A program made the translations under genes and the position numbers. The notes beneath the pieces were generated by a model. It saw only the letters and a list, made by a program, of their open reading frames with translations. It searched no databases and had not been told where the DNA came from. A stretch of DNA of 64,000 nt from Dipteronia dyeriana (lineage: Eukaryota; Streptophyta; Magnoliopsida; Sapindales; Sapindaceae): the NCBI GenBank assembly GCA_032871835.1, contig CM065300.1, forward strand, positions 65,731,192-65,795,191, given 5' to 3'. This document shows, piece after piece, positions 23,497 through 35,315 of the stretch (positions within the stretch are counted from its first letter, which is position 1; each line of letters begins with the position of its first letter).

Positions 23497-24182
23497 TGAA
23501 TTTTTCTAAACGTTTAATAAGAATTGAAATTTAAATTTGAATGATTTTTTTTTTTCTAACATCTTAATATAAAATTATCTGAAAATAAGTAATTTTATAT
23601 TTATATTCATGTTAAACAATTATACATATAATATAGAATAAAAACAATCCAAAAATAATAACTATATATAAATACATATGATCATGATTTTTTTTTCCCA
23701 TTATAAACAAACTTAATTTTTATTAAGCAAAATGAAAGTTTTTTTTTTCAAAAAGTAAAAGGAACAGTTCGAAAACTCACACAAAATACTCTAAAAAAAT
23801 AATATATAAATACATCACCCTAATATCATAATAAAGTATTGATATTAAACACAAATGTAAGAAGTGATTAGGGTTCCTTTTTATTTTTAAACCTATTTAA
23901 AATAAGCAATATATTAAAATAAAGATTTCTATACCATATATAATTATAATGAAATTGGAAATATTTTATATATGAGGACAGTATCAGAAGAAAAGATTTA
24001 GGATTGCATTTGATGCAATTCAATGATTTACAATTAATTGAAAAATCACGATTTTTTAACTTTTTAATTTAAGTTGTTTTTTAGTATTTTAAAGTTGTTT
24101 GACCACTAAAAAAAAACAAAACAACTTAATAATTATGATTCAATTCCATTAAATTTTAAGTGGAAAAAACAAACGACCTCTT
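23497..24182 (+). repeat. dispersed AT-rich repeat, copy 1
   Basis: About 0.7 kb that aligns in direct orientation with 52887-53632. Shared words include AAAAACAATCCAAAAATAAT, ATAAAGATTT(C/A)TATACCATAT and GATTGCATTT(G/A)ATGCAATTCA. It is non-coding. The start of a third copy follows at about 24195-24304 and is cut by the solo LTR at 24305. Confidence 0.75.
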
Positions 24183-24304
24183 AGAGGGTGTTTTTTTTAC
24201 TAAAGACTAAACAGTTCTGAATTTTTCTAAAGATTGAACATGAATTGAAACCTAAACTTGAATGACATGTTTGTTTTTTTCTCCTCATATCTGGATGTAT
24301 TGTC

Positions 24305-25190
24305 TGTTAGCGTATTACGCGGAAGCGTTGCTAGATAGAACACATACAAACAATAGCAAAATTAAAGAATTAACATGAAGAGAATAAATCCAAACACAAC
24401 ATAAGAATTTACGGGGAAACCCAAATCGGGAAAAAACCACGGCCGTCAGGACGCCAAGAGAAAGTTCCACTATATAGTAAATTGTTACAACCACACTCTC
24501 AGGATTCTCTCTCTAAAATACTCCAAACCCAATTACACCCAATGCTCTCTTGAGATCTCTATTGATATGCTAATTTTGCTCCACCACAAATAACCTAGTT
24601 ATTATGGTCTATTTATATGAATTATAGGGAGTTCGAGATAAAAGAAAATCCTACTCCTAAACGTACAAGAATTACTTGTTCCACATAAATACTATTTCCT
24701 ATTTATGGCGAGTCTTATTGTTTAAAAGAAATAATTTTCTTTTAAGTACGGAACTTTCCAATTCTTCATGAAGACAAACTCTTTTTTCTTTTCCGATTTC
24801 TAGAAGAAAACATCTTTCCTATTTTCGTGCAATATTTCTGATTTGGATAAAATTCACCATTGTCGTGGTTTGGGTCGCGGTTGGCAACTCGCGCCCTACA
24901 CCACGTTCATCGATGTCGTCCATCACTCCGAATACGGCGGTCGGTGCATTGTCTCCGCCGCGGTCCACACCGTGAGAATCTACAGGCGTTCAATCGCTCC
25001 CTGTGCCGCAGTCTGTGCACGTGTCTGCACCGCAGTACCTATCAGATTCCATTTTCTTCAGTTCTTTTCAGTCTTCAAGCCTCCCTCAATCACGTTCTTC
25101 TACTTCCAAACGTATCCTAAATCTTCAAGAAGTCTCCGCATTGGTTGAATCTCGTTTGGTAGCCATTGGAAATTCATGTCATATCCAACA
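24305..25190 (-). repeat. solo LTR, target duplication TTGTC
   Basis: An 886-bp segment with TG...CA ends (TGTTAGCG at 24305, CCAACA ending at 25190) and identical 5-mers TTGTC at 24300-24304 and 25191-25195. On the minus strand it has a TATA box (ATATAAATAG) followed by an R-U5-like region with the CCCGATTTGGGTTTCCCCG motif common in plant LTRs, so it is read as minus-oriented. It interrupts a partial copy of the dispersed repeat at 23497. GC-rich ORFs at 24843-25206 are part of the LTR, not genes. Confidence 0.9.
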
Positions 25191-25418
25191 TTGTCAACAA
25201 GTTTAGGTTATATTGTGTCAATGACGAGTAACCCAATGAAGAATACATGTTCGTCATTTTATTAAACAAATCATTGGGTACCCAATAATACCGGGATTAC
25301 ATGGCCCAATGAACAATATACCACAACATATATATATATTCCAAAATTTAACTCCAATCCACCAAATCAATGTACAAAAAGTAAAATTATTAAGAAAAAT
25401 AATACTAATAAACTCACT

Positions 25419-26787
25419 ATGAATGCTTTCTGCTGGAACATCAGGGGATTGGGGAACACCCAGGCATTCCAAATATTGCTCTTGTACAAAATGGAATATA
25501 AACTGGAGATCATGTTCCTCATGGAAACTAAAGTTGATCATGTTGTCATGGAAAAAATTTGAGTAAAGATGGGTTATGGTGGTTAGTTGGTGGTTAATGC
25601 TGTTGGGTGGAAGGGTGGACCGTGTTTATTTTGGTCAGACATTTTAGATGTTAGTTTGTTATCCTTTTCTTTGTTCCATATTGATGTTCGAGTGGTTTCG
25701 TACAATGATATGGCATGGCAGTTTATGAGATTTTATTGCCATCCCGAATCTACCTAACGATCACATGCATGAAACCTTTTTAGGCGATTGTGTAGTATGT
25801 CAGAGATCCCATGGATATGTGCATGTGACTTCAATGAGGTGTTGGAAAAGTATGAAAAAATAGGAGGTTTACCTTGCCCTCGACAATTTATGAATAATTT
25901 CCGTAATGCGTTAGATGATTATGGCCTTCAAGATGTGGGATTTTTAAGTCCTCCTTTCACCTGGTGCAATAAGAGAGAGGGTGAAGCAATGATCCAATAA
26001 AGGTTGGATAGATGTGTGTGTGATATTCAATGGAAAAGTATTTTTGCAAGAGTTGTTGTTCGACATCTTGAATTCTAGAAATTGGAACATCGGTCTATTA
26101 TCATTGAACTTAACGTTGGTAACGGGGCTATGTCGAGTAATGGTAGGAGTGGTAGGAGACGTTTCCATTTTGAGGAATGTTGGGCGGATAAAAATGAGTG
26201 TGAAGAGGTGTTCACTTGAGCTTGAGGTAAAATAATGCAGCAACTGAAAATGTTACATATGGTGGTTGGTATTGGTAGGTGCACAACGGAACTCGAAAAA
26301 TGGAATGACCGAAACATACGAAAATTACAAAGGATGATCGGTGCAAAGCAAAATGAACTGAAGGTTGCCACTTCTCACATTGGTTCAGGGGCATGGAGAA
26401 CCGTAAGACAAATTGAAAAGGACCTGGATATTTTGCTAGAGAAAGAAAAAATTTATTGAAGACAACGAGCTCGGGTGGAATGGCTTAAATGTGGTGATAA
26501 AAATACAAATTTTTTCATTCGAAGGCATCGCTGAGACGGCCGCATAACACTATTAAGGGAATTTTGTGAATATGAGACTCATATTGGTATTGTAATGCAA
26601 CAATATTTCCAAAACCTCTTTTCTTCGAATTCGCCCAACAATAGTGTCGTTCATAGGATGCTTCAACATGTACAACCGACCCTACCAATTGATAAGAGAA
26701 ATTTTTTGGACTCTAAATTCACCAATGACGAGATCAAGCGTGCCTTTTTTGATATGGCTCCAACTAAGGCACCTGGAATAGATGGGG
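25419..26787 (+). pseudogene. plant L1 LINE ORF2, 5' part (endonuclease and start of RT)
   Basis: The reading opens at 25419 with MNAFCWNIRGLGN, the usual start of the L1 endonuclease, and contains METKVD, then CACDFNEVLEKYEK (the D-F-N-E motif), then PFTWCNKREGEA and RLDRCVCD. Later come WLKCGDKNTNFF and, at 26755-26787, APTKAPGIDG, the beginning of the L1 reverse transcriptase. It is broken by many stops and frameshifts. The reading ends abruptly where gypsy sequence begins (about 26788). It may be the left part of the L1 whose right part lies at 40780-47857, since strand and order agree. Confidence 0.85.
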
Positions 26788-27865
26788 TTGCTGAGGAAGG
26801 CGGCACCAGTGAAAACGCCTGTCGATGTTAGGAACCAGTACAAGTACTGTGACTTCCATGAAGACATCGGGCATAACACATCAGAGTGTTACAGCCTGCG
26901 CAACCGGATAGAGGATCTGGTAAGGGAAGGATGTTTGGTAGAGTTCTTACAACAAATCAGAGACAACATCCAGACAGGGAAGGAGGTACAAGCAGATATC
27001 CGGAAAGATGAGGAGAAGCAAAGAGGTAAACAAAAGGATTTGATCCAGCAAATCCAGGTCATCCATACTATCAATGGAGATCCCACCTTGGCTAGACCTC
27101 TAACAATGGTCAGACCTCTAACAATGGCCAGAAGAACTACGCGAGGAAGATTTCCTATGTGGAGGAAGGTCGAAGCATTTTCAAACTGGAACAGAGTATT
27201 ACAGGCACTTCTCAGTCGGCTTAGATTATCTTTTCCGAGACGGATGCCTACAACACTGTTCAGCCCGACGACGATCCGTTAGTGGTCATAGTACAGATCG
27301 CTAATTGTGAGGTCTATCGTGTGCTTATCGATTCCGGCAGCAGTGCGGATGTCCTCTTCAAAGATACTTTGGAAAAACTTAACCTTAAGCAGTGGTGCTA
27401 TAATAGCTGCATAACTCCTTTGTATGGTTTCACAGGGACTCTGTCATGCTAATGAGATCGAAGATACTCCCCGTGATCGCAGAAACCATACCCCTCCAAC
27501 AAAACATAATGACAAACTTCGTTGTAGTTGACCTTCCAACGATATATAATGCAATACTAGGAAGTCCATTCCTATCAGCCATCAAGGGAGTCTTGTCAGT
27601 CTACCATAACACCTTGAAGTTTCCAGTCGGAAACCAAGTAGGCGAGGTACGTGGTGACCAACTAGCTGCTAGAAAATGCTATGTGGTCTCTTCTAACCCG
27701 ACAGTACTTGCAAGACAATTCTCACAAGTGTCAACAATTCAAAACCAGGAATTATCAAGGATGAAACAGGAGGATTCAGAGCCTACTGATCATCCAGAAA
27801 GTGATTCCCAGATCACTAAGGAAAAAAGAGAAAGGGAGAGAATGGGCCAGCAGACAACCTGTTAA
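26788..27865 (+). pseudogene. gypsy (Tat-type) gag end and protease
   Basis: At about 26840-26900 the frame encodes YCDFHEDIGHNTSEC followed by YSLRNRIEDL, a C-H-H-C zinc motif typical of Tat/Athila gag rather than the usual CCHC. A near-duplicate run CAGACCTCTAACAATGG at about 27090-27130 shifts the frame. The aspartic protease follows, with VLIDSGSSADVLF (catalytic Asp codon near 27330), then a second half at 27446-27865 (PTIYNAILGSPFL, ISTYH-like VYHNTLKFP). Frames change at least twice. Confidence 0.84.
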
Positions 27866-29380
27866 CAAGTTGGAAGAAGTCCCCGGTCAGAAAAGATAAC
27901 CCGACCAAAGTAGTGAAGGTTGAGGATGCGTTCGAAGCTGGGTTAAAAGAGGGATTGATCAAGTAGCTCCGGGAGTTCAACGACATTTTTACATGGAGCC
28001 ATGATGAGATGCCAAGGATTCCCTCATCTTTGGCATCCCACAGGTTGGCGATCGATCCCACCATCAAACCTGTCAAACAAAAGAGGCAACATTTCAATAC
28101 GGAGAGGAACACTGCAATCCAGGAGGAGGTTGACAAGTTGATCAATGCCAGTTTTATTAGGGAAGCCCGATATACTGGCTGGCTCACGAACGTGGTAATG
28201 GTCACTAAGGCAAATGGGAAATGGTGAATGTATGTCGACTACACTGATCTCAATCGGGCATGCCCGAAGGATAGTTTTCCTTTCCAAAAAATCGATCAAC
28301 TGGTTGACTTCACAGCAGAGAACAAGCTCTTGAGCTTTATGGACGTATTCTCACGATATAACCAGATCACGATGTACCCCGCCGATCAGGACAAGATCAG
28401 TTTTATCACCGGGCAAAGTCTATGCTGCTACAAGGTGATACTGTTCGGGCTTAAGAATGCAGGAGCTATATACCAGCGGCTGGTTAATCTACTGTTCAAG
28501 CCTGAAATTAAAAGGTTGATGGAAGTATACATCGATGACATGATCATCAAGTCACAAACCGTAGAAGAGTATCATGAAGACCTTCGCAGAACCTTTCTGA
28601 TCTTGAGGGAAAAACATATGCGTCTGAACCCCTCCAAATGTGCATTCGAGGTAACTGTAGGAAAGTTCTTGGGCTTTATAGTCAACGAGAGAGGTATTGA
28701 GGCTAATCCAGAAAAAATCATAGCCATCTTGGACCTGGATTCCCCGACTTCTCTGAAGTAGGTGCAGGTTCAGACAGAGAGTATTGCAGCTCTTAATCGG
28801 TTCATCTCACTTTCCACAGATAAGTGTCTCCCTTTCTTCAGAATCATCAAACAAGGTAAGAACTTGAAATGGGATTAGAAAATTGAGTAGGCTTTTCGAG
28901 CTTTAAATGAGTACCTGGCCAGCCCACCGCTGTTAGTCAAACCGATCCCTGGTGAGGAGATCCAGATTTATATGGCTGTCTCTGAAACAGTAATGAGCAG
29001 GGCTTTGGAAAAGAAGTGTGGAGATAGAGTGCAGCGACCCATTTACTGTGTGAGCCATGCGTTGACCAAGCCAGAAAAAAAATACACCCTCCTAGAAAAG
29101 CTCGTTTTCGCCTTAGTCGCCTCAACTAGGAAGTTGCAGCCTTACTTCTAAGCTCACTCAGTTGAAATGGTAATGGATCAACCCCTCCGCCAATTCCTGA
29201 AGAGGCCTAATATATCCGAAAGGTTAATTTTATAGGCCTTGGAGCTTACTCAGTTCGATTTGAAGTACAAGGCCAGAATTGCAATCAAAACCCAAGCTTT
29301 AGCAGACTTCGTGGCAGAATTCTTAGCACTCCCAAGCCAGGGGACTTTCGTATTATCAAATCTGGCCCCTAGAGCCGAAT
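27866..29380 (+). pseudogene. gypsy (Tat-type) reverse transcriptase and RNase H
   Basis: The RT is nearly complete in sequence but broken by stops, for example TGA at 28225-28227 and others after 28761. Visible motifs are KPVKQKRQHFN, then VDYTDLNRACPKDSFP, then SFMDVFSRYNQI, and the catalytic YIDD encoded at 28528-28539, then LRLNPSKCAFEV-like residues. The RNase H follows at about 28870-29330, with AFRALNEYLASPPLL, PIYCVSHAL and RPNISERLI-like stretches. The enzyme would copy the element RNA; this copy cannot be translated through. Confidence 0.85.
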
Positions 29381-29895
29381 GAATTCCCAAAATATTGCAA
29401 TGCATGGATCCTCTACAAAGATGGAGCTTGCGGGTAGACTGAGAGGGGGAGGACGGGGGAGCTTCCATAGTTTTAATAGATCAATAGAAGATTGAAGTCT
29501 GCCACAGCTTTAGGTTCGAGTTCAAGGCTACCAACAATGAGGCAGAGTACGAAGCGCTCCTAGTAGGGATGAAAGTAGCCATCGAGCTTGGAGCTAGCTA
29601 TCAAAATGTCAAAAGTGACTCATTACTGGTAGTCAATCAAGTTTTTGGGATATACCAAGAAAAATGAGATAACATGATTGCATACTTGAAACGAGTTCAG
29701 ATGCTCAAGCACAGATTTAAGGGATTCAGGATCGAACAGGTACCTCGACAACAGAATCATCGAGCAGATGTCTTGGCCAAGATAGCTGCGAATGGGGGTC
29801 AGGCCTTACCTAGGAGAGTTTCTTTTCAGGTGATTTCCCAGCCAAGTATAACAAAGAGTAGAGAAGTATGCCCTGTAGAGCGACAACCGTGCTAG
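29381..29895 (+). pseudogene. second (archaeal-type) RNase H of the Tat element
   Basis: The frame encodes ATNNEAEYEALLVGMKVAIE, then VKSDSLLVVNQV, then RVQMLKHRFKGFRIEQVPR and NHRADVLAKIA. These are the conserved parts of the additional RNase H domain that distinguishes Tat elements and lies between RNase H and integrase. There are stops at about 29665-29667 and before 29896. This domain is the strongest evidence for the lineage. Confidence 0.82.
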
Positions 29896-31094
29896 ATGGA
29901 TCACATAGTTGCATACCTCCAGGAAGGAAAGCTCCCAAAGGAACCAGAAAAAGCCTGGAGAATTAAGAGAGTTTTGGCCAGATATTGCTTAAAGGGTGGG
30001 TACCTCTACAGAAGAGGCAAGTCCCTTCCTTTACTTCTATGCTTACATCCCGATGATGCCAGATGGGCACTAAGAGAGGTTCATGCTGGAGATTGTGGAA
30101 ATCACATTGGTGACGAGGTTCTAGCCTACTAGATGCTTCGTATGGGATACTATTGGCCGACTATCTGCCAGGATGCAAAGGGGTTTGTCCAATCTTACGA
30201 GCCGTGTCAAAAGACCTCAAACCTAAGTCGTCTACCCCCTTGAACGACTGTCCTTGATCAGTTTACTTTACCCGTTTGCTATATGGGGTTGACCTGATCG
30301 GACTGCTTCCTATAGCCCCTGGACAAGCGGAGCATGCCATCGTCGCCATTAATTACTTCACTCGGTGGGTCGAGGCAGGCCCCATTTCCCAAATCTCGGA
30401 GGAAAATACTACCAAGTTCATCAAGACAAATGTGGTATGAAGGTTCGGTACCCCGCTGGTCATAATCACCGACCTGGGAAAGCAGTTTGATAATGCAAGG
30501 TTCAGATATTATTACGAAAGGTTGGGTATCAACCTCCGACTTATGTCGATGGCTCATCCGTAAACCAATGGATTGGTCGAAGTAACTAACAAAACCATTA
30601 AGAAGCTGCTAAAAAGGAAGCTGCAACAGAAGAAGGGAAACTGGGTTGAAGAGCTTCCTAAGGTCCTCTGGGCGTATCGAATCACAAAGAGGACCATAAC
30701 CAGGGAAACACCCTATTCCCTAGCTTTCAGAGTTGAAGTTTTCATTCCCTTAGAACATAAGCTGACCTCATTCAGGGTACAACACTTTGAACCATAGAGT
30801 AACAAGATCAAGCTCTGATCTAGTATGGACCTCTTGGAAGAAAAATAAGAATAAGTGGCAAAAAAGGTAGCGATCTACCAGAGCAAGATTGTGAGGTATT
30901 TTGACAAAAGAGTGAAGGCTAGGAACTTCAAGGAAGGGGATCTAGTCCTCAAAAAAGTTACAAAGAATACCAGGGTGAGGTCAGACGGAGTCCTAGGACC
31001 TAACTGGGAAAGTCCATACTTGATCAGGATAGTGACTCAAAATGGGGCTTACAAGCTAGAAGACATGGACGGCCGACCCATAGATCTAACCTAG
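29896..31094 (+). pseudogene. gypsy (Tat-type) integrase
   Basis: An HHCC-type zinc domain starts with VHAGDCGNHIGDEV and MGYYWPTICQDAK. The position normally held by the first cysteine of the pair is Tyr (SYEPCQK), a G-to-A type change. The core follows with stops, showing NYFTRWVEAGP, then ITDLGKQFD, then NGLVEVTNKTIKKLLKRKL and PKVLWAYRITKRT. The C-terminal part at 30855-31094 has NFKEGDLVLKKV and LGPNWESPYLI. The zinc domain binds and the core cuts and joins DNA in active relatives. Not functional here. Confidence 0.85.
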
Positions 31095-32338
31095 AATGCA
31101 AACCATTTAAGGAGATTTTATACTTAGACAGGGGACTGCAGCACCAAACTACCTTTCTTTAGATATTAATAAGTTAGGAAAAATGTACTCCATTTCAGCC
31201 ATCAATAAAATCTGCTATTTTTTCCATCTCCTGTTACTTTATGTTCTCTCTATGAATGAAACTCGCCATGATCGCCAAAAACCAAGGAGAGCTAAATAGC
31301 CTCCTTGATGCCTTGGTTTGGGTTAAGTCCTACCAAGAAGATCACCATAGTATGTCGACCATGATCGCCTCAAGACCAGAGACTGGTCGGGGAAGCCCCC
31401 TCATTATCCCTGATGCCTCGGCGAGGAACTACCCTCCGTCAAGAAAGATCTAAGTATAAGAGCATAGTTTCCATCCAGATCTCGAGACCAGGAATGTTAG
31501 TTAGCTTTCCTAATACCTTGGTCGGGTGACCTCCCTCAATAAGGGTATGAGAATAAGAGCATAGTTGCCATCCAGATCTCATGATACCCTGGTATGGGTC
31601 AGTCCTACCAGGAGGATCACCATAGTATACCGATAATGACCACCTCAAAACCAGGAATGCTAAATAGTTTTTCTAATGCCTCGATCAGGCTACAACTTAT
31701 AACCCCGAAAAAGACCTTGGCTTGGCGAGGTTTCCTGCCTAAGTTCATGTCCAAACTATTATTGATTACTAATCCTCCATGTACATATGATTTCTTACTT
31801 TGACAGGAATAAGCTAGCTTGAAACCATGTAAAGGGATCACTCACTGGAATCCTCGAGTTACAAGTTTTTGCTAAGGGTTGCGAGCTCGAGCAAGCTGTC
31901 TACTTTAACACTTAAACAAATTTAAGATCTCGTTATTTTTTATTTCCGAGGTCGCATCTAGGTCGAGATCAGGAATGATGCATGGAGATGACAGTAAAGT
32001 AAAAGTTCATTGAAGCAAGTATGAATGAAATCTAAAGCCAGTTTTCATTAATGATATGGGAGCCTATCCCCTAGAAAGGCTACAGTTATCAAGCAGAGAG
32101 CTTAAACCCCGGTTCCTGGCTATCAAAAATGAAAGAATGATGAAGAAAGTTTTCATTAATGATATGGGAGCCTATCCCCTAGAAAGGCTACAGTTATCAA
32201 GCAGAGAGCTTAAACCCCGGTTCCTGGCTATCAAAAATGAAAGAATGATGAAGAAAAAGTTAACTAGACACGGTATGAGTAAAGCGGGGTGCCCACCCCC
32301 TTTTCCGGGCAGCAAAATCAAGTTGTGAATAGAATATA
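31095..32338 (+). other. spacer between pol and antisense ORF of the Tat element
   Basis: Non-coding. It contains degenerate repeats built on CCTACCA(A/G)GA(A/G)GATCACCATAG (near 31330, 31605) and ATCCAGATCTC (near 31470, 31570). A perfect-looking 108-bp tandem duplication lies at 32041-32256. Tandem repeats in this spacer are known from Tat/Ogre elements. Confidence 0.65.
32041..32256. repeat. 108-bp unit, two tandem copies
   Basis: The unit beginning GTTTTCATTAATGATATGGG at 32041 is repeated from 32149 with no difference that I can see. The identity within an otherwise decayed element points to a recent duplication. Confidence 0.93.
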
Positions 32339-34995
32339 TCAGACTCCAGTTTCTTCCTGGTTCTCTCTTATTGTTACTCTTTCTTGGTGGTCCTTGCCTT
32401 CTGCTCCTCCTTCTGGTGGTTGCTCATTTTGGTTTGCCACTTCTGCTACCCTTTCCTCCAGAGGCTCCCCGATTGCCTGCTGCTCAGCTGGGTCCTCCTC
32501 CAAGACCTCATTAACCACCGTCATTACCTCAGGTGGGATAGCCGTATCAAGAAGGGTGGTTATTGACTCCATCCTGCTATTATCCACCTCAAGCTTATCT
32601 CTAAAAAATTCTTCAGGGGGTCCCAAGCTTCTGGCTGGTCTCCTTCAGGCTCTGCAAGTTGAACCCTCCTTAAGGATTCTTCAGAGCCTGATACTGGGAA
32701 TATGGGAATAGGAGGGGGAAGATTTAGCACGGCTGTTTGCTTCCCAGTTCTAGTCCCGCTAGAAGGACCAGCTCTGTCACCCTCGGGGCGAGACATTTCT
32801 ACAGCCCTGGTCATAATTTCCTCTATGTCCCAACCAACGATACTAGAAAGGTTAAAAGGAAAAGGGAGAGCTTCAGCAACCTGGAAGAAGGCATAAAAGT
32901 ACCCCTCGCTAAAAGAAGCATCCACCTCGGTTTGCAGCTTTATCGTTTTAGCACGAAATCCCTAGACCACGGTATCCAGTATTCTGGCTTTTTCTTTTCA
33001 GGAGTCTCTCTGCGTAGCTCGCCTTTCAGATATTAGGGTCTCTTGATAAAAGGACCGTTTCGTACTTTCATGATTGCACTGAAGCTCGGCCAGTTCTGCC
33101 TCTATTTTCTTCTGGCTAGAAGTCATCTCCTGTACCAGAGTCTGAGCTTGTGCAAGTAGCCTCAAGGCCCTTTCGGCTTTGGCTTCAGCTTGTGCAGCCC
33201 GGTCTCGGAAGGAGGCTACCTAGTGGCCCATCACCATGTTGAATTTAAAAGTCTATAGGGAGAAAATCTAAGGTTAGAAAATGATTAGTGCTCACGGTCA
33301 CAGGAAATATATAGAAAAAGATAGTTACCTCAGCCAGAAGAGAGGACCCATTGGTAAGAAGGACGTCTATAGGTATTGAAGCCATCCTGGAGAGCCCACC
33401 GTATGGGTAAGACACGATGAACTGCTTAAAGACTTCATCTTGCCCCACCGAGTGTGGCTGACGTTAGGAGTGGGTAAGAGGAACCTCTGGAACACCAGTC
33501 TTGGGGTCCGTAGAAGCCCAAGGAGTTAGAAGCGTAGGTGTAGAGACTTCGGGTAAGGTGACTGAAGAGGCAGCAGCAGTAGCAGGAGCAACCAATAAAG
33601 GGGCAGAGGTGGTCGCATCAGCAGTTTGGGAAGTGGACCTTCCTTGGTTTAGAGCCCTGGAAGCCCGTGACGCAAGAATAGCCAACTTGGACTTAGCTTG
33701 GGAAGGTGACAGAGTGGGAGCAGGCGAAACCCCTGCTGGATCAGTAGACCTCTCTTTCTTCGAAGCAGCCAAAGAGGCTCCCCGGGGAAATTTGACATGA
33801 GGAGGAGGGGTGCGAGCTTACTGGGCTTCGCGAGAAGCTAGAGCAACAACAAAACTGTTAAAAAATGAGGAGAAGAGAGACATTAGAACCGAGCTAACTA
33901 ATGAAACAAAAACATAATAGTTGGGTACTACTTACTAGGAAAAACATCGGAGATTCACAGTTATCGATTCACCCTACGAGGATTGAAGGAATCAGCAATT
34001 GGAAATCTTAGGTTCAAATCATTCCTGGCAAGGTTGACCCACAGGATCGCCTCAGACTCTGCAGATAGAGAATCCCTGTCCCATGAAGGCTTATCATTAA
34101 AAGAGGTTGGAACCTCGAACTCGTACCCGTCGATAAAGATAGAGCTCCCCCAATCATCTCCTGCCAGTATCCATTCCTCTTTCCAGGTTGGGTTCTTCTT
34201 TGAAGCGCTAGGAATGATGAAGTTGAGCTTGTTCTTAGCCTTCGTATAGAACTGACATCGGGGAGCTCCGACCTGGCTTCCAATTTGAAAGAGGTAAGCC
34301 AGCTCCTCCATTTTGGGCTCCCTGGTGACCTTGCTTAGCTCGCATTGTTCCCTTTACAGCATGAGAAAGCCAATTAGATACCTCCAGAAGACGGGCGTCA
34401 ACTGAAGAGAAGCTAGTTGAAGGGTACTAAGAGCCCGCCGAAGGGTAGGATGAAGGGGAAGCCTAACCCCATTCTCGAGGGCCGCTACATGAATTGGGAG
34501 GACACCTTTGAGAGGATTAAAGAAGTCATAATTATGTGAGGGATTGTGAGGGAGACGCTGTCAGGAATACAGTATTTGGATCTCAGACGATCGATGGAGT
34601 TCGGATCAATGGTGGAGTCGGGAATGACCTTAAAGTCAAAAGGGAAGGGTTTCACCAAAGGAGGACCAGCAACCGTGACTTGACCCTTTCCAGCGGTGTT
34701 GTCCCTACCTTCTTTGTCAGAATCTTCGTTGACCAAGTTTAGGGGGCAATCTGGTCGATTAGTGAACCCGGTTCCAATGGCTACGTTTTTGTTCGACCGA
34801 TGACGTTACGAGGTCGGGAGAGAGTCGTCACTGTCAAAATCTTTTCGTGACCATTTTCCCTGGGTAAGGCTGGAAACTTCCGCACCATCAATGAGGGAAT
34901 CGACGGAGTCATGAATGACTTTCGACATAATGGAATAAGGTTTGGAGGCAGGTAAAAAGAGAAGGAACAGAGGCGTAGCTGAATATGGTAGCAAA
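32339..34995 (-). pseudogene. antisense ORF of the Tat element, broken
   Basis: Minus-strand open segments line up head to tail. They are 34994-34806 (MSKVIHDSVDSLIDG), 34736-34485 (DRLRSKYCIPDSVSL, then LPIHVAALENGVRLPLHP across a frame break), 34311-33961, 33772-33464 (Ala/Ser/Thr-rich), 32925-32560 (SFSEGYFYAFFQVAEALPFP) and 32626-32339 (acidic, coiled-coil-like). The LRSKY(C/G)IP...V-L-P and LPLHP pattern is that of the plant 'putative gypsy type transposon' domain (Pfam Transposase_28). This domain occurs in antisense ORFs of Tat elements such as Retand and Grande. Its function is unknown. A single TAA near 34806 and several frameshifts interrupt it. Confidence 0.78.
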
Positions 34996-35315
34996 ATAGG
35001 GGGATTTTGAAAATTTGAAGTTTAAAAGAAAACATGAAGAAAGTGATGAAGGAGATGGGTATAAATAGAAGCGAAGGGTGCAGTGACATCGATAAAATCT
35101 TCGATAGGATTACCTCGAATCCCGGAATGGCCGTAACACAACCAGATTGTTCTAGAAGTACACCGGTTTGTGCTCGCCACGTCACTCATGCAATTAATGA
35201 AAAGATTTCCTCCGAGATTTTTGGTCATAATAAAGGAGGAAAAATTTCCCAATAAAATAGGAAATTTGACTCCAACCTCAACTCAATCACCGGTGTTCAA
35301 GTCAGAGTGGACTTC

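Noticed and set aside
24843..25206. Overlapping GC-rich ORFs
   Set aside because: They lie in the solo LTR 24305-25190 and match the GC-rich patch of the related LTR at 18224, so they are not a gene.
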